The notes below the pieces were generated by a model. It saw only the letters and a program-made list of their open reading frames with translations, had not been told where the DNA came from and made no database searches. A program made the translations under genes and the position numbers. From positions 1 to 64,000 of the forward strand of contig DATGQD010000045.1 of NCBI GenBank assembly GCA_035304385.1: a stretch of DNA of 64,000 nucleotides, given 5' to 3'. Below are positions 41,243 through 50,806 of this stretch, piece after piece. Origin of the DNA: ZC4RG29 sp035304385 (GTDB lineage Bacteria > Bacteroidota > Bacteroidia > Cytophagales > Cyclobacteriaceae). Numbering within the stretch: the first letter of the stretch is position 1; every line of letters starts with the position of its first letter.

Positions 41243-42922
41243 ATGAGTGACGAGAAGATCATATTTTCAATGTCCGGGGTATCCAAAATCTACCCCCCGG
41301 CTAAGCAGGTTCTAAAGGATATCTACCTTTCCTTTTTCTATGGTGCCAAGATCGGCGTACTCGGCCTGAACGGTTCAGGGAAGTCCTCCCTGCTCCGTAT
41401 CATCGCCGGCATCGACAAGGAGTATCAGGGAGAGGTCGTATCTGATGTCAGTTATTCGGTCGGACTCCTCGAACAGGAACCCCAGCTCGACAAGAACAAA
41501 ACGGTCCGGGAAGTGGTAGAGGAGGGCGTCCGTGAAATTGTAGACTTGCTTAAGGAGTTCGAGCAGGTCAACGAAAAGTTCGCCGATCCCGCGGTCATGG
41601 AAGACCCGGACGCCATGGAAAAGCTCATTAACCGACAGGGAGAAATCCAGGAAAAACTCGATGCAACGGGCGCCTGGGAATTGGATCACCGGCTCGAACG
41701 CGCCATGGACGCGCTGCGATGCCCCCCGCCTGAGACACCTATATCCATTCTGTCGGGTGGAGAGAAACGCCGGGTTGCCCTGTGCCGCCTGCTGCTGCAG
41801 GAGCCTGATGTATTGCTCCTCGATGAGCCCACAAACCACCTCGACGCAGAGTCTGTCCACTGGCTTGAACAACACCTCAAGCAATATAAGGGAACCGTGA
41901 TCGCCGTCACGCACGACCGTTACTTCCTCGACAACGTAGCGGGCTGGATCCTGGAACTCGACCGGGGTGAGGGTATCCCCTGGAAGGGCAACTACTCCTC
42001 CTGGCTGGAACAAAAGCAGAAGCGGCTGGCCATGGAAGAAAAGCAGGAGTCGAAGCGTCAAAAGACGTTGCAACGAGAGCTTGAATGGGTGCGGATGAGC
42101 CCCAAGGGCCGGCATGCCAAGGCCAAGGCACGTTTGGGTGCCTATGAAAAGCTGCTCGGTCAGGAGGCAAAAGAGCGTGAGGAAAAACTCGAACTCTTCA
42201 TCCCCCCCGGCCCGCGGCTTGGTAACAAGGTCATCGAAGCGAATGGTGTTTCTAAAGCATTCGGAGATAAATTGTTGTATGAGAATCTAACATTCTCACT
42301 TCCCCCGGCGGGTATCGTAGGCATTATTGGTCCTAACGGCGCAGGAAAAACGACCCTATTCCGGATGATCCTCGGCCGGGAGCAACCCGACAGCGGAACG
42401 CTTTCCGTGGGCGACACCGTACAGATCGCGTACGTCGACCAGGAGCACGACGACCTTGATCCCAATTCTACAGTTTGGGAAGCAATATCAGGAGGCAACG
42501 AGCTTATTGAGCTGGGCGGCAAGCAACTCAACTCGCGCGCCTATGTCGGCAAGTTCAACTTCGGCGGCACCGACCAGCAAAAGAAGATCGGCGAGCTTTC
42601 CGGAGGTATGCGTAACCGGGTCCACCTGGCCATCGCACTCCGTCAAGGGGGTAACCTCTTGCTCCTCGACGAGCCTACGAACGACCTCGACGTCAACACG
42701 CTGCGTGCCCTCGAAGAAGCGCTGGAAAACTTTGCCGGTTGTGCCGTGATCATTTCTCACGACCGCTGGTTCCTCGACCGGGTTTGCACGCACATACTCG
42801 CCTTTGAAGGCGACTCCCAGGTGTACTGGTTCGAAGGTACCTATAGCGAGTACGAGGAGAATAAGAAGAAACGCCTCGGCGACGACCAGCCGCACCGGAT
42901 ACGGTATAAGAAACTTGCTTAA
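41243..42922 (+). CDS. ettA: Energy-dependent translational throttle protein EttA (ABC-F)
   Basis: 559 residues, two ABC domains and no membrane helix. First domain: Walker A GLNGSGKSS (41-49), LSGGEKRRVALCRLL, VLLLDEPTNHLDAESVHWLEQHL. Linker with KRQKTLQRELEWVRMSPKGRHAKAKARL, the EttA arm region. Second: GPNGAGKTT, LSGGMRNRVHLAIAL, LLLDEPTNDLDVNTL. EttA binds the E site and gates the first peptide bond according to ATP/ADP. Start ATG 41243; the frame extends to 41156 without family similarity. A hairpin-rich leader (ACCCCCAAGGGGGT, then AAAAAGCCCCTTTTT) lies upstream. Confidence 0.95.
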   Translation: MSDEKIIFSMSGVSKIYPPAKQVLKDIYLSFFYGAKIGVLGLNGSGKSSLLRIIAGIDKEYQGEVVSDVSYSVGLLEQEPQLDKNKTVREVVEEGVREIVDLLKEFEQVNEKFADPAVMEDPDAMEKLINRQGEIQEKLDATGAWELDHRLERAMDALRCPPPETPISILSGGEKRRVALCRLLLQEPDVLLLDEPTNHLDAESVHWLEQHLKQYKGTVIAVTHDRYFLDNVAGWILELDRGEGIPWKGNYSSWLEQKQKRLAMEEKQESKRQKTLQRELEWVRMSPKGRHAKAKARLGAYEKLLGQEAKEREEKLELFIPPGPRLGNKVIEANGVSKAFGDKLLYENLTFSLPPAGIVGIIGPNGAGKTTLFRMILGREQPDSGTLSVGDTVQIAYVDQEHDDLDPNSTVWEAISGGNELIELGGKQLNSRAYVGKFNFGGTDQQKKIGELSGGMRNRVHLAIALRQGGNLLLLDEPTNDLDVNTLRALEEALENFAGCAVIISHDRWFLDRVCTHILAFEGDSQVYWFEGTYSEYEENKKKRLGDDQPHRIRYKKLA

Positions 42923-42957
42923 AAGTAACCAGAACCTAATGCCACAGGCCCCCTCCT

Positions 42958-43326
42958 ATGAAGGCTCTGATCACGGTCCTCCTGTTGACGCTGTCCAATG
43001 CGTTCATGACCTTTGCGTGGTATGGACATCTCCGCTTCAAAGACATGAAGTGGAGCCAGGGTCTTCCGCTTTTCACCATCATACTCATCAGCTGGGGCAT
43101 AGCGTTCTTCGAATACGTGTTGCAAGTGCCCGCTAACCGGATCGGTTATAAAGCGTACGGCGGACCTTTCTCGTTGGTACAACTTAAGGTACTACAGGAG
43201 GTTATCACACTCGTGGTGTTCGTTATATTCTCACTCGTTCTCTTCAAGACCGAAACCTTCCGCACAAACCACCTGATCGGCTTCGCCTTCCTGATCCTGG
43301 CCGTCTACTTTATATTCAAAAAGTAG
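42958..43326 (+). CDS. DUF486 family membrane protein
   Basis: 122 residues with four membrane helices (about 4-22, 33-55, 72-97, 100-119). FAWYGHLRFKD, SWGIAFFEYVLQVPANRIGYKAYGGPFSLVQLKVLQEVITLVVF and LAVYFIFKK are DUF486 patterns, a family related to small multidrug-resistance-like EamA proteins. Function unknown. It follows ettA by 36 bp on the same strand and may be co-transcribed. It ends in a CTGCNN repeat tract. Confidence 0.9.
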   Translation: MKALITVLLLTLSNAFMTFAWYGHLRFKDMKWSQGLPLFTIILISWGIAFFEYVLQVPANRIGYKAYGGPFSLVQLKVLQEVITLVVFVIFSLVLFKTETFRTNHLIGFAFLILAVYFIFKK

Positions 43327-43327
43327 A

Positions 43328-43385
43328 CCTGCCCCCCTGCATCTGCATCTGCCCCTGCCCCTGCCTCTGCCTCTGCATCTGCCCC
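43328..43385. repeat. Hexanucleotide repeat tract (CTGCAT/CTGCCC/CTGCCT)
   Basis: About nine CTGCNN units, of which CTGCATCTGCATCTGCCC and following are clearest, fill the gap between the converging DUF486 and acyltransferase genes. It is the reverse complement of the tract at 13695. Confidence 0.92.
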
Positions 43386-43395
43386 GGCCTCTCCC

Positions 43396-44307
43396 CTACC
43401 CCTCCGGTCTGGTCTTCCATCGCTCGTGCATCCATACCCACTGCGTCGGATGCTTTCTGATCCATCCTTCAATCATCGACGTGAGCACCTGGGTATTGTA
43501 GACCACGTCGGCGTCTTCGTCGTCAGTGATGCGCATTGCCACCTCCGGCAGTATGTGCATATGGTGCTTGCCGTCGTCGCCCAGGTGAACGTACGTGGGA
43601 ATGATCGCAGCACCAGTCTTCATGGCCAGCACCGTGGCACCGACAGGCGTATGGGCCTTCCTTCCAAAAAAATCTACGAAAACGCTCTTCACCTTGGTGT
43701 CCTGATCGATAAGCAATGCCACCGATCCGCCCGACTTGAGCACCTTGATCATCCTGAAGGTTTCGCGGCCGCGCTCTATTGCGATCGCGCCGTGACGGTT
43801 CCTGTAGTTCCAAAGGAGGTCGTTCAGGCGCGGATCTTTCAAAGGTGTACCGATAATATTAGGTTGAAGGCCACGAAGCGCCATGTTCGTTACCTGGAGA
43901 TCAAATGCTCCGAGGTGACAGGTCAGAAAAATCACACCCTTTCCCTTCTTGTTGGCAACCTCGAAGTTTTCATACCCATGCGTGACAAGAACACGGTTCA
44001 GCTGATCAAGCGACGATATCGTGGAAGTACGCAAGATCTCCCCGGCATTCTTTCCCAGCATACGAAACGTTTCCCGTGTGAGCTTGCGGATCGTGCGGTC
44101 GGAATACTCGGGAAAGGCGATGGCAAGATTCTTCCGGACCAATTGCCGCGTCTTTCCTGACAAGCGATGAGCAAGCAAGCCCAGCCCTCCGCAGAACGAC
44201 AGCCAGAGGCGTCGTGGTAGCAGGCCAGACAGGAATATCAATGTCCGCACCAGACCGTACAGGGCGTGGTATTTTATTGCCTTCCTAAACTTTCTAAAGG
44301 TGGACAT
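43396..44307 (-). CDS. LpxL/HtrB-type lipid A acyltransferase
   Basis: 303 residues. One N-terminal membrane anchor (about 17-48). The catalytic HxxxxD is HLGAFD (H131, D136), followed by GTPLKDPRLNDLLWNYR, GRETFRMIKVLKSGGSVALLIDQDTK and FFGRKAHTPVGATVLAMKTGAAIIP, the LpxL/HtrB order. It acylates a lipid A precursor, or a related lipid in Bacteroidota, at the inner membrane. Divergent from sixA, 61 bp apart. The acceptor is not shown by the sequence. Confidence 0.92.
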   Translation of the reverse strand: MSTFRKFRKAIKYHALYGLVRTLIFLSGLLPRRLWLSFCGGLGLLAHRLSGKTRQLVRKNLAIAFPEYSDRTIRKLTRETFRMLGKNAGEILRTSTISSLDQLNRVLVTHGYENFEVANKKGKGVIFLTCHLGAFDLQVTNMALRGLQPNIIGTPLKDPRLNDLLWNYRNRHGAIAIERGRETFRMIKVLKSGGSVALLIDQDTKVKSVFVDFFGRKAHTPVGATVLAMKTGAAIIPTYVHLGDDGKHHMHILPEVAMRITDDEDADVVYNTQVLTSMIEGWIRKHPTQWVWMHERWKTRPEG

Positions 44308-44368
44308 AGTTTGCGAAGATAATAATTCGTCAGCCTTTGCTAACTTTAATTACCACAACCCATTTCCA

Positions 44369-44869
44369 ATGAAGCATCTCTATATCGTACGTCACGCAAA
44401 ATCGAGTTGGGACGACCTTTCTCTCCAGGATACGCATCGCCCCCTGAGTGAAAGAGGACTTAGAGACGCACCGCGAATGGCTAAACGCTTCAAAGAACGG
44501 GATGTGCCGGTAGGGTTAATGATCTCAAGTCCCGCCGTACGCGCTCTGGAAACCTGCCGGATATTCGCAGAAATCCTCGGCTATCCCCAAAAAGATATCC
44601 GCGTGGAACGGTCCATCTATCACGCCAGCGAAGACGGCATGCTTGAAGTAGTGCACAGGCTGAACGACTCGATCGACAACGTCATGATCTTCGGGCACAA
44701 TCCGGGGCTTACCGACTTCGTCAACTCGCTCGCCCGGCAAACGTTGACCAACATACCCACCTGCGGCATTGCCGGACTCACCTTTCCAGGCAACCGCTGG
44801 CAAGATGTCACCTGGGAAACGGGAACAATGGAGTACTACGATTACCCGAAAAGCAAGGAAAGAAAATAG
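44369..44869 (+). CDS. sixA: SixA-like phosphohistidine phosphatase
   Basis: 166 residues. MKHLYIVRHAKSSWDD carries the catalytic RHA (H9), LMISSPAVRALETCRI the second arginine and IFGHNPGLTDFVNSL the second histidine, the histidine phosphatase order of SixA. SixA removes phosphate from histidines in phosphotransfer or PTS proteins in E. coli. Start ATG 44369; an earlier ATG at 44300 overlaps the divergent acyltransferase start. Converges on the DUF4421 gene with a 2-bp gap. Confidence 0.92.
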   Translation: MKHLYIVRHAKSSWDDLSLQDTHRPLSERGLRDAPRMAKRFKERDVPVGLMISSPAVRALETCRIFAEILGYPQKDIRVERSIYHASEDGMLEVVHRLNDSIDNVMIFGHNPGLTDFVNSLARQTLTNIPTCGIAGLTFPGNRWQDVTWETGTMEYYDYPKSKERK

Positions 44870-44871
44870 GC

Positions 44872-45888
44872 TTACAGCAGAAGCAGTTCCCGAGGCAGGT
44901 CGGCCGCTGATTTTTTCAGGATGCCGAATTCGCGGAACCGAAATCCAAAAAGAAGCCGGAAGGTACTGGTGTTGTTGGTGAACCTCAGATCGTCGAACCG
45001 TACCGTGCGCGACTGCTGTGAAAAGTTAAAGCCGGCGAAAAAAGTGTCGGTGCTGTATCCAGCTCCGACTCTCACCGAAGCGAATACGTCGAATCGAATG
45101 TCGTGCAAGGCGCGCCCGTCCTCATCCATATGGTATACCCAGTTGTGCGCAGGGCCGGCCGTTAATGCTCCGCTGGCAAAAAAATGGCCTCTTACAAACG
45201 TGTAGGCATAGCCGGGTGCCAGGCTCAATGTGGTATATCGCAACTTCCGGACGCCGTTGTCAGTTGCGCCATCGCCCACGTCGAAAAGTGCCGAGTCGCC
45301 TACTACTTTAAAACCATTCAATGTTCCCGAAAGCAACGGAGATCCTCCACTCACCAATTGTCGTTCGGAAAAAGCAAACGCCGAGCGGAGGGAGTACCGA
45401 TTGGGTTGGAACACATACGTTCCCGTGATACCTACATTGCGCGCGGCCATGTCCGGTCGGACCAAATAGGAATAAAAGCCGGGTATTTTGGCGTTGTCTG
45501 AATAAAAGCCGGAGTAGCGCTGTACGAAAAGGTCGGCGCCCCACGACCGCCCCAACGCGTTGATTTGAAAATCACGCACACGGGAATGACCAAAGATGGA
45601 TGGATTCTTTTCCCGTATCGGAACGGCAAACGTGAACTCCAGCGAGAGATCAAAAACATGAGCGCCGACGCCCAGGGTGTAAGCGTTATTGGGCTTGTAC
45701 CCGATTATGCGATTGTCACCGCGATCTCTAATGCCAAAATTCAGGCTGCGTTGCTTGAGTACGGGCCAGATAAAAAAATAATCGGAATACGACTTAATGG
45801 AAGTATGGCTCAGCGTGTCACGCTCCTGGCCGAAAGATGGAACGACGGCCGGCAAGCACAAACCAAACACAAGGGCCACGATGCGCAT
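44872..45888 (-). CDS. DUF4421 outer-membrane-type protein
   Basis: 338 residues with a signal peptide (MRIVALVFGLCLPAVVPSFGQ). It has the DUF4421 pattern: KSYSDYFFIWPVLKQRSLNFGIRDRGDNRIIGYKPNNAYTLGVGAHVFDLSLEFTFAVP, then alternating beta-strands ending in TSTFRLLFGFRF. A 10-12 strand barrel is likely. Found in Bacteroidota; function unknown. Its start is 3 bp after hslU's stop, so the order is porQ, hslU, DUF4421 on one strand, possibly one transcript. Confidence 0.9.
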   Translation of the reverse strand: MRIVALVFGLCLPAVVPSFGQERDTLSHTSIKSYSDYFFIWPVLKQRSLNFGIRDRGDNRIIGYKPNNAYTLGVGAHVFDLSLEFTFAVPIREKNPSIFGHSRVRDFQINALGRSWGADLFVQRYSGFYSDNAKIPGFYSYLVRPDMAARNVGITGTYVFQPNRYSLRSAFAFSERQLVSGGSPLLSGTLNGFKVVGDSALFDVGDGATDNGVRKLRYTTLSLAPGYAYTFVRGHFFASGALTAGPAHNWVYHMDEDGRALHDIRFDVFASVRVGAGYSTDTFFAGFNFSQQSRTVRFDDLRFTNNTSTFRLLFGFRFREFGILKKSAADLPRELLLL

Positions 45889-45891
45889 ACT

Positions 45892-47292
45892 TTAGAGTAT
45901 GTATTCACTGAGGTCTTTGTTCTTGATCAGCCCCTGAAGTTTTTCCTTCACCATTTCGGCATTGATGGTAATGACCGCATTGGCGCCGATCTTATCCGGT
46001 ACGTCGAAGAGAAATTCATTCAGCAGCCTGCTCATCACCGTGTGCAAACGGCGTGCGCCGATGTTCTCGATTTCCGAGTTTATGGTAAAGGCTGTGCCTG
46101 CTATCTCTTCGATGGCGTCCTCGGTAAAGGTAATCTTAACGTCTTCCGCGGCAAAGAGCGCTTCGTATTGCTTCGTTAAAGCGTTTCGTGGTTCGGTGAG
46201 GATGCGAATAAAGTCATCCCGGGTGAGGTTGTCGAGCTCGACGCGGATCGGGAAACGGCCCTGTAGTTCCGGGATGAGATCGGACGGTTTCGAAATGTGG
46301 AATGCCCCCGCGGCAATGAAGAGAATGTGATCGGTCTTGATGATCCCGTGTTTCGTATTCACAGTACTGCCCTCCACGATCGGAAGAAGATCGCGTTGTA
46401 CGCCTTCGCGGCTCACATCGGGTCCACCACCTTTCTGTCCCCCTCCGGAAGCGATCTTGTCGATCTCGTCGATGAATATGATTCCCGAGTTTTCCGCTTT
46501 ACGGATTGCCTCTTCCTTCACTTCATCCATGTCGATAAGTTTCGCGGCCTCTTCTTCCAATAAGATCCGGCGTGCCTCCGCTACCGTCACCTTCCTTTTC
46601 CGCGACTTCTTGGGCAACATGCCATTGAGCATTTCCTGAAGGTTCATCATGGAAACCTCATCCATCACGCCGGCACCCACCATGCCGATGCCCGGTGTAG
46701 CGGGCGCCTTGATGTTGATGTCAATTCGCCTGTCGTCGAGTTCGCCGTTGCGGATCTTTTCCCTGAAGAGGTTTCGGGTGCGCTCGTTCAGTTCGGCATC
46801 TGACTCCGAAGCGGTCACCTCGTGGGTAGGTGAAAATCCGGGCGCCTTGGGCGCGGTTTGAGGTCTGAGGGGCGGGATCAAAGCGTCGAGGATGATTTCC
46901 TCAACGGCGAGCGCTGCCTTCTCCTTTACCTGTTCCTTTTTGGCCGCCTTGACAAGGTTTACGGCCTGGTCTACGAGGTCGCGTACCATGCTCTCCACAT
47001 CGCGTCCTACATAACCCACCTCGGTGAACTTTGACGCTTCCACCTTGACAAAAGGTGCGTCGGCGATTCGCGCAAGCCTGCGTGCAATTTCCGTCTTCCC
47101 GACGCCGGTAGCACCGATCATCAGGATATTGTTGGGAACGATCTCCCGCTGCATGTCCGTTTCGACACTCATTCGTCGCCACCTGTTCCGTAGCGCAATC
47201 GCCACGTTCCGCTTGGCATCGTATTGCCCGATAATGTATTTGTCCAGCTCCTCAACAATCTGTTGCGGCGTCAGATATGTGTTATCCATCAT
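45892..47292 (-). CDS. hslU: ATP-dependent protease ATPase subunit HslU
   Basis: 466 residues. LTPQQIVEELDKYIIGQYDAKRNVAIALRNRWRR is the HslU N terminus; Walker A GATGVGKTE (60-68), the GYVGRDVESMVRDL pore region, a long I domain (about 110-240) and Walker B GIIFIDEIDKIA follow. The C terminus LSEYIL is the HslV-docking tail. HslU unfolds substrates for the HslV peptidase, whose gene is not adjacent. The start overlaps the porQ stop (ATGATG/TGA). The tandem ATGs at 47292 and 47289 are equally possible. Confidence 0.96.
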   Translation of the reverse strand: MMDNTYLTPQQIVEELDKYIIGQYDAKRNVAIALRNRWRRMSVETDMQREIVPNNILMIGATGVGKTEIARRLARIADAPFVKVEASKFTEVGYVGRDVESMVRDLVDQAVNLVKAAKKEQVKEKAALAVEEIILDALIPPLRPQTAPKAPGFSPTHEVTASESDAELNERTRNLFREKIRNGELDDRRIDINIKAPATPGIGMVGAGVMDEVSMMNLQEMLNGMLPKKSRKRKVTVAEARRILLEEEAAKLIDMDEVKEEAIRKAENSGIIFIDEIDKIASGGGQKGGGPDVSREGVQRDLLPIVEGSTVNTKHGIIKTDHILFIAAGAFHISKPSDLIPELQGRFPIRVELDNLTRDDFIRILTEPRNALTKQYEALFAAEDVKITFTEDAIEEIAGTAFTINSEIENIGARRLHTVMSRLLNEFLFDVPDKIGANAVITINAEMVKEKLQGLIKNKDLSEYIL

Positions 47293-48296
47293 AGTTTTGA
47301 TCTTCTCGTCAACATTCCGTTAATATCGGCAGCGAGGGTGAGATTATAAGAAGCCACGCCTGCTATATAACCACATCGGGCTAAAGTAAATTCAAACGAC
47401 CTGACCCGTGCTGAAAAACCCAGTGTAACGCCCGCACCCCCACCATATTCCTCCATCCGAAGTTCGCGGTGCAGCCGGAAGTTGTATCCGGCCAACAGTG
47501 AAACGTTCCGATGCAACAATACTTCCGCGCCCAAATTAAGATGGCGCAATACTTTGTTCAAGCCCGACACGTCGTCGGCCAGCGGATCATAGTATCCGTC
47601 GTCAGCATCGGCAAGATCGTGAACGGTAAACGAAAATCGAACCGGCATATGTTCAGGCTTGAATGTCACGCCCAGCTGCACATCGAAAGGAAGCGACGTT
47701 CTGCCGGACTCCGAATATTCCGAAAGCACAAATCCTGCATTGCGGATGACGAGGCCTACGCTCAGATCCTTTTCAGGATGAATGAAAACACCGCCAATGT
47801 CAAACAGTAAGGCCGACGAGCGAAATCCCGCAAGCGAAGAGAACACGCCTTTCATCGTGACGCCGAACCTGTAGTGCCTAATCGTATGGCTCTTGCTCAC
47901 CAACAGCGCCGTCTCACGCGCGGCGAATTCGCCGAGTTCCATTCCCGACGGATCGTACCCGTCAATCGTACCGTAGTCCATGTGCTGGATACCGAATTGC
48001 AACGTTCCGATCCGGTTAAGACGTGCTGAGTAAGCTACCGTCGACTGCCCGATTCCCGCTATAAAAAAGCGATGTCCCACCGAACCCCATCCCGCAAGGC
48101 TGTCGCCAGAGAGGGCGGGATTGGAAAAGAAGAACGTAACATCGCGATCGGCGAATGATGTATTTACGCCGCCCAGCGCTGCAAGACGGGCACTCGCGGG
48201 TGTGTCAATAAAGGTGAAAGAAGAGCTACCACTGGTCTGGGCATAGGCGGCGGCCGACGCGAGACAAAGCACATACACCAGGAGATTGTTGCCCAC
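47289..48296 (-). CDS. porQ: Type IX secretion system protein PorQ
   Basis: 335 residues. Signal peptide (MGNNLLVYVLCLASAAAYAQ) with GTG start at 48296. The motif ARLAALGGVNTSFADRDVTFFFSNPALSGDSLAGWGSVGHRFFIAGI, then QFGIQHMDYGTIDGYDPSGMELGEFAARET and EEYGGGAGVTLGFSARVRSFEFTLARCGY, is the PorQ outer-membrane barrel seen in Porphyromonas and Flavobacterium. PorQ belongs to the PorU-PorV-PorQ-PorZ attachment complex on the cell surface. Overlaps hslU by 4 nt. Sole T9SS gene firmly recognised in the window. Confidence 0.93.
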   Translation of the reverse strand: MGNNLLVYVLCLASAAAYAQTSGSSSFTFIDTPASARLAALGGVNTSFADRDVTFFFSNPALSGDSLAGWGSVGHRFFIAGIGQSTVAYSARLNRIGTLQFGIQHMDYGTIDGYDPSGMELGEFAARETALLVSKSHTIRHYRFGVTMKGVFSSLAGFRSSALLFDIGGVFIHPEKDLSVGLVIRNAGFVLSEYSESGRTSLPFDVQLGVTFKPEHMPVRFSFTVHDLADADDGYYDPLADDVSGLNKVLRHLNLGAEVLLHRNVSLLAGYNFRLHRELRMEEYGGGAGVTLGFSARVRSFEFTLARCGYIAGVASYNLTLAADINGMLTRRSKL

Positions 48297-48331
48297 GCCT
48301 AATCCGATTTATCCTGCTGACGCCGACGCCT

Positions 48332-50806
48332 TCAATTGTCGTGTATGCGATTAAGTTTCTTCTCCTCCACCAGGTTGAACTTCAGGGGATTCTTCACTTT
48401 CTCCTTTAGCAGTGCCACCTTGAGGACGTCATCGACGGTATCGACATAATGAAACGTAAGTCCCTTAAGATACTGATTTTCGATCTCGCCCACATCGCGC
48501 CTGTTCTTCTCACTCAGTATGACCTCCTTGATCCCGCTGCGGCGGGCGGCAAGAATTTTTTCTTTGATGCCCCCTACCGGCAATACCTTTCCGCGCAGCG
48601 TGATTTCACCGGTCATCGCGAGCCGTGATTTGACTTTGCGCTGCGTATAGATCGATGCCAGTGAAGTAAACATAGTGATACCCGCGGAAGGGCCATCCTT
48701 AGGAACAGCGCCTGCCGGCACGTGAATATGAAGATCGTACTGTTGAAACACGCGGTGGTCAATACCCAGCGGTTCGGCATTGGACTTCACGTAGGAAAGC
48801 GCCGCCATAGCCGACTCTTTCATGACGTCGCCAAGCTGTCCGGAAATAGTCAGGTTACCCTTTCCGCGGCTAAGGCTGGACTCAACGAAAAGTATTTCGC
48901 CCCCCGTCTGCGTCCATGCAAGTCCGGTTACAACCCCTGCCGTCTCATTGCCCTGATAGAGTTCCTCGTTAAACAACTCCACACCCAGCACCTTGCGCAG
49001 CGTCTCCTCGGAGATAACCGGGTCGTATCCTTCCTCCATGGCGACGGACTTGGCAACATGCCGCGCCAGGGCTCCGATCTTTCGTTCCAGGTTCCGTACG
49101 CCTGACTCGCGGGTATAGCTTTCGATTACTTTCGCGATGATCTTGCGTGTGAATTTTACCTGCGAGGGTTTGAGACCGTGTTCCTTTAACTGTTTCGGGA
49201 CCAGATGACGCATGGCGATCTCGACCTTCTCCTCTTGTGTATAGCCGGTGATCTCGATGATCTCCATGCGGTCGCGGAGAGCAGGGTGGATCGTATCCAA
49301 CGCATTGGCCGTTGCAATGAACAACACCTTCGATAGGTCGTACTCAACCTCAAGGAAGTTGTCGGTAAACGCATTGTTCTGTTCCGGATCCAAAACTTCC
49401 AGCAGAGCTGAAGAAGGGTCTCCGCGAAAGTCGGCCCTTACCTTATCGATCTCGTCGAGAATGAAAACCGGGTTGGCCGTGCGACTCTTCCTGATGTTTT
49501 GGAGAATCTTGCCGGGCATGGCGCCCACATACGTCTTTCGGTGTCCGCGGATTTCAGCTTCGTCGTGTACTCCTCCCAATGACATGCGCACGTACTTGCG
49601 GTCAAGCGCCTTCGCTATCGATTTCCCGAGGGAAGTCTTACCTACACCCGGGGGGCCGTAAAGACAAAGGATCGGACCCTTCATGTCCTGTTTGAGTTTG
49701 AGCACTGCAAGGTACTCGAGAATCCTGTTTTTGACCTTGCCCAGGCCAAAGTGATCCGTGTCGAGAATTTTGCGCGCGCGCTTTAAGTCGAAATTGTCCT
49801 TCGAATATTCGCCCCAGGGAAGATCGAGAAGGAACTCAACATAGTTCATGGCCACCGGGTACTCGGCAGCTGCGGGGTTGATCCGAAGCAACTTGTCAAG
49901 CTCCCGGTTGAAGTGTTCGTTCACTTCCTTCGACCACTTCTTGGACTCGCCTTTCTTGCGAAGGTTCTCTACCTCCTTGTCGGGGCCATCAAAACCCAGC
50001 TCGTCCTGTAGCACTTTAATTTGCTGCCGCAAGAAGTAATCGCGCTGTTGCTGGTCGATGTCGGTGTGAACCTTCTTCTGTATTTCTTGCTTGATCTCCA
50101 GCATCTGGATTTCCCGCGACATGTATTGCAGCAGCACAGTGCCACGCTCAACCAGATTTTCCGTCTCGAGGATTTTCTGTTTATCTACGACATCCACATT
50201 GAGGTTGGAAGCCAGAAAATGGATGAGGAAGGGCATACTCTGGATGTTGTCCAGCGCCACCTGCGCCTCCTGCGGAATCTCGGGATTGAGGCGGAGAATC
50301 TTGGAGGCCGCTTCCTTCAGGGATTGTATCAACGCCTTGATCTGGCGGCTGTTCATATTGATGCGCGCCTCGGTAAGGAGTTTGACACGCGCCGTCAGGT
50401 AGGGGTCTTCTTTGAGAAAGTCGCTGATGCTGAATCGATTTTTTCCCTGGATGATGATGGTTGTATTGCCGTCTGGCAACACCAACATCTTGATGATTCG
50501 CGCTATCGTTCCTACACGATAGAGATCTTCCGTGAGCGGTTCCTCCGCCTGGGAATTTTTCTGCGCCACCACCCCAATAATGCGGTTACCCTGGTATGCC
50601 TTTTTTACAAGGCGGATCGATTTCTGCCGCCCCACTGTTATGGGCAACACCACGCCGGGGAAAAGTACCGTATTTTTTATGGGAAGTATCGATAACTCTT
50701 CTGGAAGATCTTCAGGTCTGAGATCCGACTCCTGCTCGGGATTGATCATCTGGATCAAATCATCCGAATCGTCTTGAACAAGTTGAATGGGAAAAGTCTT
50801 ATACAT
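48332..50806 (-). CDS. lon: ATP-dependent protease Lon
   Basis: 824 residues from ATG 50806; a further upstream ATG adds 12 residues. N-terminal substrate domain (about 40-240: LSILPIKNTVLFPGVVLPITVGR...), AAA+ with Walker A YGPPGVGKTSLGKSIA, Walker B VFILDEIDK, sensor and arginine finger (LRDRMEII). The protease domain has the Ser-Lys dyad S707 in PKDGPSAG and K748 in VGGIKEK. Lon degrades damaged and regulatory proteins. It is divergent from the OmpA/PD40 gene. Confidence 0.97.
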   Translation of the reverse strand: MYKTFPIQLVQDDSDDLIQMINPEQESDLRPEDLPEELSILPIKNTVLFPGVVLPITVGRQKSIRLVKKAYQGNRIIGVVAQKNSQAEEPLTEDLYRVGTIARIIKMLVLPDGNTTIIIQGKNRFSISDFLKEDPYLTARVKLLTEARINMNSRQIKALIQSLKEAASKILRLNPEIPQEAQVALDNIQSMPFLIHFLASNLNVDVVDKQKILETENLVERGTVLLQYMSREIQMLEIKQEIQKKVHTDIDQQQRDYFLRQQIKVLQDELGFDGPDKEVENLRKKGESKKWSKEVNEHFNRELDKLLRINPAAAEYPVAMNYVEFLLDLPWGEYSKDNFDLKRARKILDTDHFGLGKVKNRILEYLAVLKLKQDMKGPILCLYGPPGVGKTSLGKSIAKALDRKYVRMSLGGVHDEAEIRGHRKTYVGAMPGKILQNIRKSRTANPVFILDEIDKVRADFRGDPSSALLEVLDPEQNNAFTDNFLEVEYDLSKVLFIATANALDTIHPALRDRMEIIEITGYTQEEKVEIAMRHLVPKQLKEHGLKPSQVKFTRKIIAKVIESYTRESGVRNLERKIGALARHVAKSVAMEEGYDPVISEETLRKVLGVELFNEELYQGNETAGVVTGLAWTQTGGEILFVESSLSRGKGNLTISGQLGDVMKESAMAALSYVKSNAEPLGIDHRVFQQYDLHIHVPAGAVPKDGPSAGITMFTSLASIYTQRKVKSRLAMTGEITLRGKVLPVGGIKEKILAARRSGIKEVILSEKNRRDVGEIENQYLKGLTFHYVDTVDDVLKVALLKEKVKNPLKFNLVEEKKLNRIHDN

